Positions 19,811 through 29,750 of a stretch of DNA of 64,000 nt are shown piece by piece; within the stretch, counting starts at the first letter, position 1, and every line of letters starts with the position of its first letter. The stretch comes from Mycolicibacterium porcinum (lineage in GTDB: Bacteria > Actinomycetota > Actinomycetes > Mycobacteriales > Mycobacteriaceae), in NCBI GenBank assembly GCA_002086835.1, contig MVIG01000007.1, positions 1-64,000 of the forward strand, written 5' to 3'. Under the pieces are notes generated by a model, which saw only the letters and a program-made list of their open reading frames with translations, made no database searches and was not told the origin of the DNA. Both the position numbers and the translations under genes were made by a program.

Positions 19811-20821
19811 CTACAGCAGCGACAGGATGCGCTCGCCGACCTCGCTGGTCGAGAGCTTCGCGTCGCCGCGGGTGGCCAGGTGCTCGCTGACGGCCTTGTC
19901 GACCCGCGCCGCCGCGTCGGTCTCACCGAGGTGGGTCAGCAGCAGGGCCACGCTCATCACCGCGGCGGTAGGATCGGCGATCCCCTGCCCGGCGATGTCG
20001 GGTGCGCTGCCGTGCACGGGCTCGAACATCGACGGATTGGTGCCCGTCGCGTCGATGTTGCCCGAGGCGGCCAGGCCGATACCGCCGGAGACCGCGGCCG
20101 CCAGGTCGGTGATGATGTCGCCGAACAGGTTGTCGGTGACGATCACGTCGAACCGGCCGGGGTCGGTGACCATGTGGATGGTGGCGGCATCGATGTGCTG
20201 GTAAGCCGTCTCGACGTCCGGGTAGTCCGCGCCGATCTCGTCGACGGTGCGCTTCCACAGCGAGCCGGCGAACGCCAGCACGTTGTTCTTGTGCACCAGG
20301 GTGAGGTGCTTGCGCCGCGCACGGGCTTTCTCGAACGCATAACGCACCACGCGCTCCACCCCGAACCGGGTGTTGGTGGACACCTCGGTGGCGACCTCGT
20401 GCGGGGTGCCGACGCGGATCGCGCCACCGGTGCCGGTGTAGGGACCTTCGGTGCCCTCACGCACCACCACGAAGTCGATCTCGGGGTTTCCGGCCAGCGG
20501 GCTGGACACCCCGGCGAACAACTTCGACGGCCGCAGGTTCACGTGGTGGTCCAATGCGAACCGCATGTTGAGCAGCAGGCCGCGCTCGAGCACACCACTC
20601 GGTACAGAGGGATCGCCGATGGCGCCCAACAGGATTGCGTCATAGCCCTTGAGCTCGTCGACGAATCCCTCGGGCAGGGTCTCCCCCGTCGCGTGGTAGC
20701 GCCGTGCGCCCAGGTCGTATTCGGTCCGGTCCACCCCGGGCAGGACAGCGTCGAGCACCTTCAGCGCCTCGGCGATGACCTCCGGGCCGATGCCGTCGCC
20801 GGCGATGACAGCGAGTTTCAT
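19811..20821 (-). CDS. leuB: 3-isopropylmalate dehydrogenase
   Basis: Oxidative decarboxylation of 3-isopropylmalate in leucine synthesis, NAD-dependent. The 336-residue protein begins [15 protein letters not shown] and carries [11 protein letters not shown], the [13 protein letters not shown] segment and the [23 protein letters not shown] signature that binds substrate, metal and NAD. The length matches the actinobacterial type (Rv2995c). Its ATG overlaps the serA stop in an ATGA, so the two are translationally coupled. Confidence 0.97.
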   Translation of the reverse strand: MKLAVIAGDGIGPEVIAEALKVLDAVLPGVDRTEYDLGARRYHATGETLPEGFVDELKGYDAILLGAIGDPSVPSGVLERGLLLNMRFALDHHVNLRPSKLFAGVSSPLAGNPEIDFVVVREGTEGPYTGTGGAIRVGTPHEVATEVSTNTRFGVERVVRYAFEKARARRKHLTLVHKNNVLAFAGSLWKRTVDEIGADYPDVETAYQHIDAATIHMVTDPGRFDVIVTDNLFGDIITDLAAAVSGGIGLAASGNIDATGTNPSMFEPVHGSAPDIAGQGIADPTAAVMSVALLLTHLGETDAAARVDKAVSEHLATRGDAKLSTSEVGERILSLL

Positions 20822-22404
20822 GACAGGTCGACCACTTCCAGCGTCGTGGCGTCGACCGCGGCGGAGATCGCGGCGCGGACATCCTCGGGCACATCGGTAT
20901 CCAGGCGCAGCATCACGATGGCGCTGTCACCGTCGACATCCTGGCTCAGCTGCGCGGCCAGGATGTTGACATTCGCTCCGCCCAGCAGCGTGCCGATCTT
21001 GCCCAGTGCACCCGGCTGATCGTTGTAGTGGACGATGAGGTTGTACCCCTCGGCACGCAGGTCGAAGTTGCGTCCGTTGATCTGGACGATCTTCTCGACC
21101 AACTGCGGGCCGCTCAGGGTGCCGGCCACGTTCACCGCACTGCCGTCGGCGTGGACCACACGCACGTCGACCACGCTGCGGTGGTTGGGGCTCTCGGTGG
21201 CGGTGCTGATCTCGGAGGCCACGCCGCGGTCGGCGGCCAGCGTCGGCGCGTTGACGAACGTCACCTGCTCATCGACCACCGCGGAGAACAGCCCACGCAG
21301 AGCCGACAAACGCAGGATCTCAACATCTTCCGACGCCAGCTCGCCGCGCGCCTGGACGGTCAGCGACACCGGAGCCGCATCGGACAGGGCACCGGCCAGC
21401 AGCCCGAGCTTGCGCACCAGGTCCAGCCAGGGCGCCACCTCTTCGCCGACGGCCCCGCCGCCCACGTTGACCGCGTCCGGCACGAACTCACCCGCGAGGG
21501 CGAGCTTCACGCTGGCGGCGACGTCGGTTCCGGCCCGGTCCTGCGCCTCGGCGGTCGAGGCACCCAGGTGCGGGGTCACGACGACCTGGGGCAGCTCGAA
21601 CAGCGGGCTGTCGGTGCACGGTTCGGTCGAGAAGACGTCGAGTCCGGCGGCACGCACGTGGCCGCTGGTGATGGCGTCGGCCAGGGCCTGCTCATCGATC
21701 AGGCCACCGCGCGCGGCGTTGACGATGATGACGCCCGGCTTGGTCTTGGCCAGGTTCTCCTTGCCGAGCAGGCCTGCGGTCTCCTTGGTCTTGGGCAGGT
21801 GCACCGAGATGAAGTCGGCGCGGCCGAGCAGCTCGTCCAGCGGCAGCAACTCGATCCCGAGCTGCGCGGCGCGGGCCTGCGAAACATAGGGGTCGTAGGC
21901 CACGATGTGCGCGCCGAAGGCGGCCAGGCGCTGGGCGACCAGCTGGCCGATGCGGCCCAATCCGACGACACCGACGGTCTTGTCGAAGATCTCGACGCCC
22001 GAGAACGACGACCGCTTCCAGGTGTGCTCGCGCAGGGTCGCGTCAGCCGCGGGGATCTGCCGGGCGGTGGCCAGCAGCAGGGCCAGAGCATGTTCGGCGG
22101 CGCTGTGGATGTTGGAGGTCGGCGCGTTGACCACGAGCACTCCGCGGGCGGTCGCGGCGTCGACGTCGACGTTGTCCAGGCCGACGCCGGCGCGGGCGAC
22201 GATCTTGAGTTTGGGGGCCGCGGCGATGACCTCGGCGTCCACCGTGGTGGCGGAACGCACCAGGAGCGCATCGGCTTCGGGTACGGCAGCGAGCAGCTTC
22301 TCGCGGTCCGGACCGTCGACCCACCTGACCTCTACCTGGTCACCGAGGGCGGCGACGGTCGATTCCGCGAGCTTGTCGGCAATCAAAACAACGGGAAGAC
22401 TCAC
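20818..22404 (-). CDS. serA: D-3-phosphoglycerate dehydrogenase (long form)
   Basis: First enzyme of serine synthesis. The 528-residue protein has the D-2-hydroxyacid dehydrogenase fold with [20 protein letters not shown] as NAD-binding motif (about residues 147-166). An intervening allosteric substrate-binding domain (about 320-450) and a C-terminal ACT domain (about 455-528, start [14 protein letters not shown]) follow. The ACT domain is expected to bind serine for feedback inhibition. It corresponds to Rv2996c and forms an operon with leuB, overlapping by four bases. Confidence 0.97.
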   Translation of the reverse strand: MSLPVVLIADKLAESTVAALGDQVEVRWVDGPDREKLLAAVPEADALLVRSATTVDAEVIAAAPKLKIVARAGVGLDNVDVDAATARGVLVVNAPTSNIHSAAEHALALLLATARQIPAADATLREHTWKRSSFSGVEIFDKTVGVVGLGRIGQLVAQRLAAFGAHIVAYDPYVSQARAAQLGIELLPLDELLGRADFISVHLPKTKETAGLLGKENLAKTKPGVIIVNAARGGLIDEQALADAITSGHVRAAGLDVFSTEPCTDSPLFELPQVVVTPHLGASTAEAQDRAGTDVAASVKLALAGEFVPDAVNVGGGAVGEEVAPWLDLVRKLGLLAGALSDAAPVSLTVQARGELASEDVEILRLSALRGLFSAVVDEQVTFVNAPTLAADRGVASEISTATESPNHRSVVDVRVVHADGSAVNVAGTLSGPQLVEKIVQINGRNFDLRAEGYNLIVHYNDQPGALGKIGTLLGGANVNILAAQLSQDVDGDSAIVMLRLDTDVPEDVRAAISAAVDATTLEVVDLS

Positions 22405-22463
22405 GCGGACAGCCTAGTGTGTGGGCCCTACCACAGCCGAACCGCGTGCGGTGTACTGGTGGC

Positions 22464-23894
22464 GTGGACGTCACAATCGTCGGCAGCGGCCCCAACGGCC
22501 TGTCCGCCGCCGTCATCTGCGCCCGAGCCGGATTGTCGGTACGCGTCATCGAAGCACAGCCCACCCCTGGTGGCGGTGCGCGCACGCTGCCCGACCCGGA
22601 GTTCCCCGGCGTCAGCCACGACATCTGTTCGGCGGTCCACCCGCTGGCGCTGGCCTCGCCGTTCTTCGCGGCCTACGACCTGCAGGCTCGCGGGGTGAAG
22701 CTGGCCGTCCCCGACATCTCCTATGCCAGCCCGCTGATCGACCGGCCCGCCGCGGTCGGCTACCGCGACATCGAACGCACCTGCGCCGAATTGGACTCCG
22801 GCAACTCCTGGCGACGACTGCTCGGACCGCTGGCCGCCGACTGCGATGGCGTGGTCGGACTCATCCTCGGCGACAAGCGGTCGGTACCGCCCTCGCTGGG
22901 CGCAGCCGTCCGCGTCGCACCCCGGCTCCTGGCCCAGGGCACCCCGCTGTGGCGGTCACTGGCGGGTGAGGACGCCCGCGCACTGTTCAGTGGTGTTGCG
23001 GCACACACGATTTCGAAAATGCCGTCCTTGGTTTCCGGAGGCGCCGGGTTGATGCTGGCGACGCTGGGGCATGCGGTGGGTTGGCCGATCCCGATCGGCG
23101 GATCCCAGGCCATCCCCGACGCTCTGGTCGCCGATCTCACCGCGCACGGCGGCGAACTGGTGCTAGGACAGGAAGTCACCGAACCGCCGTCCGGCGTTGT
23201 CATCTACGACACCGCACCGACCGCGCTGCTGTCCATCTACGGCAAGGCCCTGCCGGCCCGCTACGCCCGGGCGTTGAGCCGCTACCGCTACGGGCCGGGG
23301 GTGGCGAAGGTCGATTTCGTGTTGAGCGGGGAGATCCCCTGGCGTGACCCGCGTCTGGCCCAGGCACCGACTCTTCATCTGGGTGGTAGCCGCGCACAGA
23401 TGGCACTGGCCGAGTCTGAGATCGCCGCGGGGCGCCACGCCGAATGGCCGATGGTGCTGGCCGCACTCCCCCATATCGCCGACCCGTCCCGTATCGACGA
23501 CGCTGGTCGCCGCCCGTTGTGGACCTACGTCCATGTGCCCAACAATTCCACCCTCGACATGGCCGAGACCGTGACCGCGATCATCGAGCGGTTCGCGCCG
23601 GGCTTCCGTGATCTGGTGGTCGGAGTGCGCAGCGTGCCCGCGTCACGGATGGACGAGCACAACGCCAATCTGGTCGGCGGCGATATCGGGGTGGGCGGCA
23701 ACAACATGACCAGCGCACTGCTGGGCCCTACTCCGCGGTTCGACCCATGGACCACACCGATCCCCAAAGCCTACCTGTGTTCGTCGGCCACTCCGCCGGG
23801 CGGCGGTGTGCATGGAATGGCCGGTTTCTATGCGGCGCGCACGGTGCTGAAACGCGAGTTCGGCATCGCCGATCTGCCTAAGCTGGCGCCATGA
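22464..23894 (+). CDS. Phytoene-desaturase-like FAD oxidoreductase
   Basis: An FAD-dependent oxidoreductase of the carotenoid-desaturase/amine-oxidase superfamily. The dinucleotide-binding motif VDVTIVGSGPNGLSAA lies at the very N-terminus if the GTG at 22464 is used. This is preferred to an ATG 15 codons upstream that adds residues before the first strand. The C-terminal FAD signature is GGGVHGMAGFYAARTVL. It corresponds to Rv2997. No carotenoid synthesis genes are present, so a role in lipid or quinone chemistry is as likely. Its stop overlaps the start of the WrbA-like gene. A leaderless start is possible. Confidence 0.85.
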   Translation: MDVTIVGSGPNGLSAAVICARAGLSVRVIEAQPTPGGGARTLPDPEFPGVSHDICSAVHPLALASPFFAAYDLQARGVKLAVPDISYASPLIDRPAAVGYRDIERTCAELDSGNSWRRLLGPLAADCDGVVGLILGDKRSVPPSLGAAVRVAPRLLAQGTPLWRSLAGEDARALFSGVAAHTISKMPSLVSGGAGLMLATLGHAVGWPIPIGGSQAIPDALVADLTAHGGELVLGQEVTEPPSGVVIYDTAPTALLSIYGKALPARYARALSRYRYGPGVAKVDFVLSGEIPWRDPRLAQAPTLHLGGSRAQMALAESEIAAGRHAEWPMVLAALPHIADPSRIDDAGRRPLWTYVHVPNNSTLDMAETVTAIIERFAPGFRDLVVGVRSVPASRMDEHNANLVGGDIGVGGNNMTSALLGPTPRFDPWTTPIPKAYLCSSATPPGGGVHGMAGFYAARTVLKREFGIADLPKLAP

Positions 23895-24493
23895 CCCAGC
23901 CCAAGGTAGCCGTCATCTATTACTCCGCGACCGGTCATGGCACTCACATGGCCCAGCGCGTCACCGCCGCCGCGGAGGCCGCGGGCGCCGAGGTTCGTTT
24001 GCGGCCCGTCGCCGAAACCGCCGATCCGGAGTCCTTCGCCCACAATCCGGCCTGGACTGCGAATTACGAAGCCACCAAGGATCTTCCGAGGGCCACCGGT
24101 GACGACATCGTCTGGGCCGATGCGGTGATCTTCGGCTCGCCCACCCGGTTCGGCTCTGTCGCATCGCAATTGCGGGCGTTTCTCGATTCGCTCGGTGGCC
24201 TGTGGTCGCAGGGCAAGCTCGCCGACAAGGTCTACGCCGGGTTCACCTCGACCAACACCGCTCATGGCGGCCAGGAGACCACGCTGCTGACGCTCTACGT
24301 GACACTGATGCACTGGGGCGGGATCATCGTGCCGCCCGGCTACACCGATCCGCTCAAGTTCGCCGACGGCAACCCGTACGGCGCGAGCCTGCTCGCCAAC
24401 CACGACAACATCAGCGAGTTCGACAACACCACCTACGACGCGCTGGATCACCTGGCCCGGCGGGTGGTCAGTGTGGCTGCGCGGCTGGGTTGA
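23891..24493 (+). CDS. wrbA: NAD(P)H:quinone oxidoreductase, WrbA family
   Basis: A 200-residue flavodoxin-like FMN protein. The phosphate loop YYSATGHGTHMAQ is at about residues 10-22. The WrbA segment FGSPTRFGSVASQLRAFLDS follows, and then the active-site loop FTSTNTAHGGQETTLL. WrbA proteins reduce quinones by two electrons. The ATG overlaps the upstream TGA (ATGA), indicating coupling to the phytoene-desaturase-like flavoprotein. Confidence 0.92.
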   Translation: MTQPKVAVIYYSATGHGTHMAQRVTAAAEAAGAEVRLRPVAETADPESFAHNPAWTANYEATKDLPRATGDDIVWADAVIFGSPTRFGSVASQLRAFLDSLGGLWSQGKLADKVYAGFTSTNTAHGGQETTLLTLYVTLMHWGGIIVPPGYTDPLKFADGNPYGASLLANHDNISEFDNTTYDALDHLARRVVSVAARLG

Positions 24494-24527
24494 GCGTCGG
24501 CTACCGCATTGTCTAGAAGAGCCGAAA

Positions 24528-24574
24528 GGCCAGTTACTGCACGCTTTTTCGTAGCTTGCGTGCAATAACTGGCC
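24528..24574. terminator. Long hairpin between wrbA and ilvC
   Basis: A 17-base stem with one C-A mismatch (arms start GGCCAGTTA and end TAACTGGCC) and a 13-base loop holding TTTTT. It lies between convergent wrbA and ilvC and probably terminates both. Confidence 0.75.
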
Positions 24575-24588
24575 AGTCAGCGTGAAAA

Positions 24589-25638
<1,050 letters not shown>

Positions 25639-25657
25639 CTAACGCTACTTGACGTGC

Positions 25658-26170
25658 TTACTTCACTGCGCTGATACCACGGGGTCCGCGCGAGACCGAC
25701 ACCATGCCGGACTGTGCGATCTCGCGGATACCGTACGGCTCCAGGACCCGCAGCAGGGCCTCCAGCTTCTCCGCGGTGCCCGTCGCCTCGACCGTCAGGG
25801 ACTCGGTCGAGACATCAACAACCTTGGCGCGGAACAGGTTCACCGCTTCGATGACCTGGCCCCGGTTGGACGCGTCGGCACGCACCTTGATCAGCGCGAG
25901 CTCGCGGGAGACCGAGTTGTCGTCCTCCTGCTCGACGATCTTGATCACGTTGATCAGCTTGTTGAGCTGCTTGGTGATCTGCTCCAGCGGTGATTCCTCG
26001 ACGCTGACCACGATCGTCATCCGGGACAGGTGCTTCTGCTCGGTGGCACCCACGGCCAGGGACTGGATGTTGTAGCCGCGGCGAGAGAACAGCGTGGCTA
26101 CCCGGGCGAGCACACCGGGTTTGTCCTCGACCAGCACCGACAGGGTGTGGGTGGGGGTGGTGTTGCTCAT
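25658..26170 (-). CDS. ilvN: Acetolactate synthase small (regulatory) subunit
   Basis: Regulatory subunit that gives valine feedback control to acetohydroxyacid synthase. From the ATG at 26170 it has 170 residues: an ACT domain with TLSVLVEDKPGVLARVATLFSRRGYNIQSL at about residues 7-36, and a C-terminal IlvN domain. The start overlaps the ilvB stop by one base (TGATG), which rules out the longer upstream frame. It corresponds to Rv3002c. Confidence 0.97.
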   Translation of the reverse strand: MSNTTPTHTLSVLVEDKPGVLARVATLFSRRGYNIQSLAVGATEQKHLSRMTIVVSVEESPLEQITKQLNKLINVIKIVEQEDDNSVSRELALIKVRADASNRGQVIEAVNLFRAKVVDVSTESLTVEATGTAEKLEALLRVLEPYGIREIAQSGMVSVSRGPRGISAVK

Positions 26171-28032
26171 CAGGCGTGCCCCTCTGCGTCGTTCTCGTCG
26201 AACAGCGGCCGGATGTCGCGGGCCGCCATGATCTCGTCGTTGCTGGTGCCGGCGGCGACCATCGGCCACACCTGCGCGTCGGCACCGACGATGAAGTCGA
26301 TGACCACGGGGCGGTCGTTGATGGCCCTGGCCTGGTTGATGACGTCCTCGACGTCCTCGGCCCGCTCACAGCGCAACCCGACGCAGCCCAGCGCCTCGGC
26401 CAGCTTGACGAAGTCCGGGATCCGGCGCGAGTGCGTGGACAGATCGGTCTGGCTGTAGCGCTGGTCGTAGAACAGCGTCTGCCACTGCCGCACCATGCCC
26501 AGGTTGCCGTTGTTGATCAACGCCACCTTGATCGGTGCGCCCTCGATGGCGCAGGTGGCCAGCTCCTGGTTGGTCATCTGGAAGCAGCCGTCGCCGTCGA
26601 TGGCCCACACCTCGGCCTCGGGGCGGGCAAACTTGGCACCCATGGCCGCCGGGACGGCGAAGCCCATGGTGCCGAGACCGCCCGAGTTCAGCCAGGTCTT
26701 CGGGTTCTCGTACTTGACGAACTGCGCGGCCCACATCTGGTGCTGGCCGACGCCGGCCACGTACACCGCCTCGGGTCCGGCGATCTGGCCGAGCTTCTCG
26801 ATGACGTACTCGGGGCTCAGGCTACCGTCGCTCTGCGGGCCGTAGCTCAGCGGGTAGGTCGACTTGAGCCCGGACAGATACTCCCACCAGCTGTCCAGTT
26901 TCAGTGCGGCGCTGGTGGTCCCGTCACGGCGCAGCACCTCGGTCAGATCGCTGATGACGGCCTTGACGTCGCCGACGATCGGGACGTCGGCGTGCCGGTT
27001 CTTGCCGATCTCGGCGGGGTCGATGTCGGCGTGGATCACCTTCGCCTCGGGGGCGAATGTCGACAGCTGACCGGTGACCCGGTCGTCGAAGCGAGTTCCC
27101 AGCGCGATCAGCAGATCGCTCTTCTGCAGGGCACCCACGGCGGCCACGGTCCCGTGCATGCCCGGCATCCCCAGATGCTGCGGGTGGCTGTCGGGGAACG
27201 CACCGCGGGCCATCAGGGTGGTGACGACGGGGATGCCGGTCAGCTCGGCCAGCTCGAGCAATTCGGCACTGGCCTCACCACGGATGACCCCACCACCGAC
27301 GTACAGCACCGGCTTGTGCGCCGCGGCGATCAGCTTGGCGGCCTCGCGCACCTGCCTGCTGTGCGGCTTGGTGTTCGGCTTGTAGCCGGGCAGGTCCATC
27401 TGCGGCGGCCAGGAGAAGGTGCACTGGCCCTGCAGGATGTCCTTGGGCACGTCGACGAGCACTGCGCCCGGGCGTCCCGAGCGGGCGATGTGGAAGGCCT
27501 CGGCCATCACCTGGGCGATGTCGTCACCGTTGCGCACCAGGAAGTTGTGCTTGGTGATCGGCATGGTCATGCCGGTGATGTCGGCTTCCTGGAAGGCGTC
27601 GGTGCCGATCAGGCTGCGGCCCACCTGCCCGGTGATGGCCACCACGGGGATGGAGTCCATCTGGGCGTCGGCCAGCGGCGTGATCAGGTTGGTCGCGCCG
27701 GGGCCCGAGGTGGCCATCATCACGCCGACCTTGCCGGTGGCATGGGCGTAGCCGCTGGCGGCGTGGCCGGCGCCCTGCTCGTGGCGAACCAGCACGTGGC
27801 GCAGCTTCTGCGAATCGAACAGCGGATCGTAGACGGGCAGCACGGCGCCGCCGGGGATGCCGAAGACGACGTCGACACCGAGTTCCTCCAGCGACCGGAC
27901 GACCGCCTGGGCGCCGGTCAGCTGCACCGGGGCAACCCGATTGGGCTGACCCGTTTCTGATTTGGTCTTGGCTGCGCCGTTGGCAGGCGCGGTTCCCGAC
28001 CGGGCTGGCGGTCGTGTTGTCGGTGCGCTCAC
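26170..28032 (-). CDS. ilvB: Acetolactate synthase catalytic subunit
   Basis: ThDP- and FAD-dependent acetohydroxyacid synthase, first common step of branched-chain amino-acid synthesis and target of sulfonylureas. The 620-residue protein has an N-terminal polar extension of about 35 residues. The catalytic Glu lies in [10 protein letters not shown], and the ThDP-binding motif is [29 protein letters not shown]. The GTG start has a GAGGAC ribosome-binding site. It corresponds to Rv3003c (ilvB1). Upstream is an attenuator with a branched-chain-rich leader peptide. Confidence 0.97.
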   Translation of the reverse strand: MSAPTTRPPARSGTAPANGAAKTKSETGQPNRVAPVQLTGAQAVVRSLEELGVDVVFGIPGGAVLPVYDPLFDSQKLRHVLVRHEQGAGHAASGYAHATGKVGVMMATSGPGATNLITPLADAQMDSIPVVAITGQVGRSLIGTDAFQEADITGMTMPITKHNFLVRNGDDIAQVMAEAFHIARSGRPGAVLVDVPKDILQGQCTFSWPPQMDLPGYKPNTKPHSRQVREAAKLIAAAHKPVLYVGGGVIRGEASAELLELAELTGIPVVTTLMARGAFPDSHPQHLGMPGMHGTVAAVGALQKSDLLIALGTRFDDRVTGQLSTFAPEAKVIHADIDPAEIGKNRHADVPIVGDVKAVISDLTEVLRRDGTTSAALKLDSWWEYLSGLKSTYPLSYGPQSDGSLSPEYVIEKLGQIAGPEAVYVAGVGQHQMWAAQFVKYENPKTWLNSGGLGTMGFAVPAAMGAKFARPEAEVWAIDGDGCFQMTNQELATCAIEGAPIKVALINNGNLGMVRQWQTLFYDQRYSQTDLSTHSRRIPDFVKLAEALGCVGLRCERAEDVEDVINQARAINDRPVVIDFIVGADAQVWPMVAAGTSNDEIMAARDIRPLFDENDAEGHA

Positions 28033-28116
28033 GATGTCCTCTTCACGGTTTGCGTCACATTCCTGTTGGCGGAAACTTCAATTTTTCAATGGTTCCGGCG
28101 CGCTTGTTGGGCAAAT

Positions 28117-28150
28117 AAAAAACCCCCGTCAGCCGGTAGCTGTACGAGGG
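28117..28150 (-). terminator. ilvB attenuator terminator
   Basis: In the minus-strand RNA the arms CCCUCGU and ACGGGGG pair (one G-U) around an inner CAGC/GCUG stem, followed directly by six U residues. It lies 21 bases after the leader-peptide stop and 84 bases before the ilvB GTG, the textbook position of an attenuator. Confidence 0.88.
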
Positions 28151-28151
28151 T

Positions 28152-28208
28152 GGCGCGTCGATGCGGTTGGCTATGCCCGGCAGAGGGCCAGCGCGGCATC
28201 AACGCGCC
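28152..28208 (-). promoter_or_regulatory. Alternative stem and antiterminator segments of the ilvB leader
   Basis: GGCGCGUUGAUGC (complement of 28196-28208, within the leader-peptide codons for WRVDA) can pair over 13 bases with GCAUCGACGCGCC (28152-28164). The loop contains GCCGGGCAUAGC (28170-28181), which can pair, with a GCA bulge, with GCUACCGGC in the terminator (28132-28140). Stalling of a ribosome on the LLVVI codons would block the first stem and free the loop to disrupt the terminator. The pairing is seen; the mechanism is inferred. Confidence 0.7.
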
Positions 28209-28242
28209 AACCAATTACTACGAGCAATCCGGGGGTCTGCAT
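28171..28242 (-). CDS. ilvB leader peptide (branched-chain attenuator)
   Basis: A 23-codon frame, too short for usual gene calling, upstream of ilvB. It begins MQTPG and has the consecutive run LLVVI at residues 6-10, with further V, L, L later. It ends RA-TAG. A promoter is placed so that RNA starts at or within a few bases of its ATG, so it is probably translated leaderless. Position, composition and the terminator downstream identify it as the regulatory peptide for valine, leucine and isoleucine supply. Confidence 0.85.
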   Translation of the reverse strand: MQTPGLLVVIGWRVDAALALCRA

Positions 28243-28250
28243 AGCACTTG

Positions 28251-28280
28251 ACGGTAGCTGCCGTACAGGTTGAAGGTCAA
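28251..28280 (-). promoter_or_regulatory. Promoter of the ilvB leader transcript
   Basis: On the minus strand TTGACC (28280-28275) and TACCGT (28256-28251) are spaced by 18 bases and end eight bases before the leader-peptide ATG. The -35 is close to the SigA consensus; the -10 is a partial match. Confidence 0.55.
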
Positions 28281-28354
28281 ATTGCTTTACCTGCGGGCCT
28301 CGACAGGGTGGCCGGCCGGCGGGCCCGCGAATGAGGTGGTGCAAGGATGAAGCT

Positions 28355-28744
28355 GTGAGCGCACGATCGGCAACCGCCCCTGTCGTCATCCGGATTTCGC
28401 CCATGGCGCACCTGGCCGTCGGCTTTCTGACGCTCGGTCTGCTGACCCTGGTGCTGAGCAATCCCACCGTTTTCTCGGTGCTGCTGGTGATCCCGATTGC
28501 GTTGTCGGCGGCCATCATCCGGTACCGCACCACCGCCGATACCGACACTGTCACCGCGCGTTCTCTGACGCGCAGCCGCACCGTGTCGTGGGGCGACATC
28601 AAGGGATTGCGGTTCGACCGGTCATCGTGGGCGATTGCCGACCTGAACGACGGAACCGACCTGCGGCTGCCTGCCGTGACGTTCGCAACGCTGCCGTTGC
28701 TGACCGAGGTGAGCGGCGGCCGGGTACCGAATCCGTACGCCTAG
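28355..28744 (+). CDS. cfp6: PH-domain membrane protein (Cfp6-like)
   Basis: A 129-residue protein with two closely spaced hydrophobic segments at about residues 20-55 and a small bacterial pleckstrin-homology-like domain (about 60-129, strands such as RSRTVSWGDIKGLRF). It corresponds to Rv3004, the low-molecular-weight antigen Cfp6. The GTG at 28355 is preceded by AAGGA; the M. tuberculosis annotation starts later, equivalent to the Met at 28403. Its job is unknown; the location beside the ilv operon is conserved but need not be functional. Confidence 0.8.
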   Translation: MSARSATAPVVIRISPMAHLAVGFLTLGLLTLVLSNPTVFSVLLVIPIALSAAIIRYRTTADTDTVTARSLTRSRTVSWGDIKGLRFDRSSWAIADLNDGTDLRLPAVTFATLPLLTEVSGGRVPNPYA

Positions 28745-28746
28745 GG

Positions 28747-28773
28747 AGATCGGTGGCCGTTCGGCACCGATCT
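28747..28773. terminator. Hairpin between cfp6 and doxX
   Basis: AGATCGGTG pairs with CACCGATCT, with a few additional inner GC pairs and a GTTC loop. It overlaps the stop of the DoxX gene between convergent genes. No long U tract. Confidence 0.6.
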
Positions 28774-29614
28774 AGCCGAGCGGGTTGCCGCCGTTGAGCA
28801 GCACCCAGATGGCGATGCCCCCGGCCACGCCGAGCAACAGGGCGACGAAGGACCCGACGAAGGGACGCCGGGCCCAGCCGCGGCCGGCATCGAATCCGTA
28901 GCGGCCCGGGCCGGTCAGGATGATCGCGGCCGCGGCCACGACGACGATGAACCGGTATTCGGTGCCGTCGGTGATGACTTCGGACAGCCGGGCCTGCTCG
29001 TGGGCCGCCATCGCGGTGGCGAGCACGCCGTTGATCAGGTAGGCCAGTGCGCCGGCCGCCGCGATCGGCGTGAACAGCCCCAGAACCAGCAGGACACCGG
29101 CGGCGATCTGACCTCCGGTGGCCGCATACGTCAGGATGTCGGCGTTCTTGAAGCCCATCTCGCCCAGTTGTGAGTTGAACCCGTCCAGGCCGGGGCCGCC
29201 CCACCATCCGAATGCCTTCTGCAGGCCGTGGATGATCATCAGTCCGCCCAGGGCCACGCGCAGGATCAACAAGCCGAGGTCCTGGGTGCCTCTTCGTCCG
29301 GCCGCCTTGACGCGGTCGTCGACGAACTCGTCGCGCTCGATCTCGGCCGGTTCGGCCGAGAAGGGGCTGATCGGAGCGGGGACGCCGGGCTGCACGTACG
29401 GCAGCGGCTCAGGGTCGCTGACCAGGCTGAAGGCAGACTGGTCGCCCGATTTGGAGTCGTAGCGCGGAATCGCGGTGGTTTCGAAGTCCCCGCCGTACGT
29501 CGACGACGGCAGGTCGTCTTCCGGGTCGACCAGGCTGGCTCCGGCCGGCCTGGCGGAATCGTCCGAGTAACCCGGTCGTTGCCAGGCTTGAGGGTCCTGC
29601 GAGTGACTGGTCAC
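28772..29614 (-). CDS. DoxX family membrane protein
   Basis: A 280-residue protein with a polar, Pro/Ser/Asp-rich cytoplasmic N-terminus of about 110 residues and a DoxX domain of four hydrophobic helices beginning RVALGGLMIIHGLQKAFGWWGG. It corresponds to Rv3005c, which in M. tuberculosis is reported as the membrane part of an oxidoreductase complex with SodA and the thiosulfate sulfurtransferase SseA that protects against oxidative stress. Neither partner is in this window. It is probably monocistronic. Confidence 0.88.
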   Translation of the reverse strand: MTSHSQDPQAWQRPGYSDDSARPAGASLVDPEDDLPSSTYGGDFETTAIPRYDSKSGDQSAFSLVSDPEPLPYVQPGVPAPISPFSAEPAEIERDEFVDDRVKAAGRRGTQDLGLLILRVALGGLMIIHGLQKAFGWWGGPGLDGFNSQLGEMGFKNADILTYAATGGQIAAGVLLVLGLFTPIAAAGALAYLINGVLATAMAAHEQARLSEVITDGTEYRFIVVVAAAAIILTGPGRYGFDAGRGWARRPFVGSFVALLLGVAGGIAIWVLLNGGNPLG

Positions 29615-29750
29615 AGCTGCCAGGGTAAGTGCAAGGTCGGTCCGATCCGGGTATTTACCCCGGCGCTTCTGCCTGGTATCAGGCTGCTATGGGCACCGCG
29701 CACGGTCCCGACGTGGCGCGCACCGCCGAGGCATCCGTAATCTGGCGGGC

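Noticed and set aside
26176-27960. 594-codon plus-strand frame opposite ilvB
   Set aside because: Antisense shadow of a complete and highly conserved gene.
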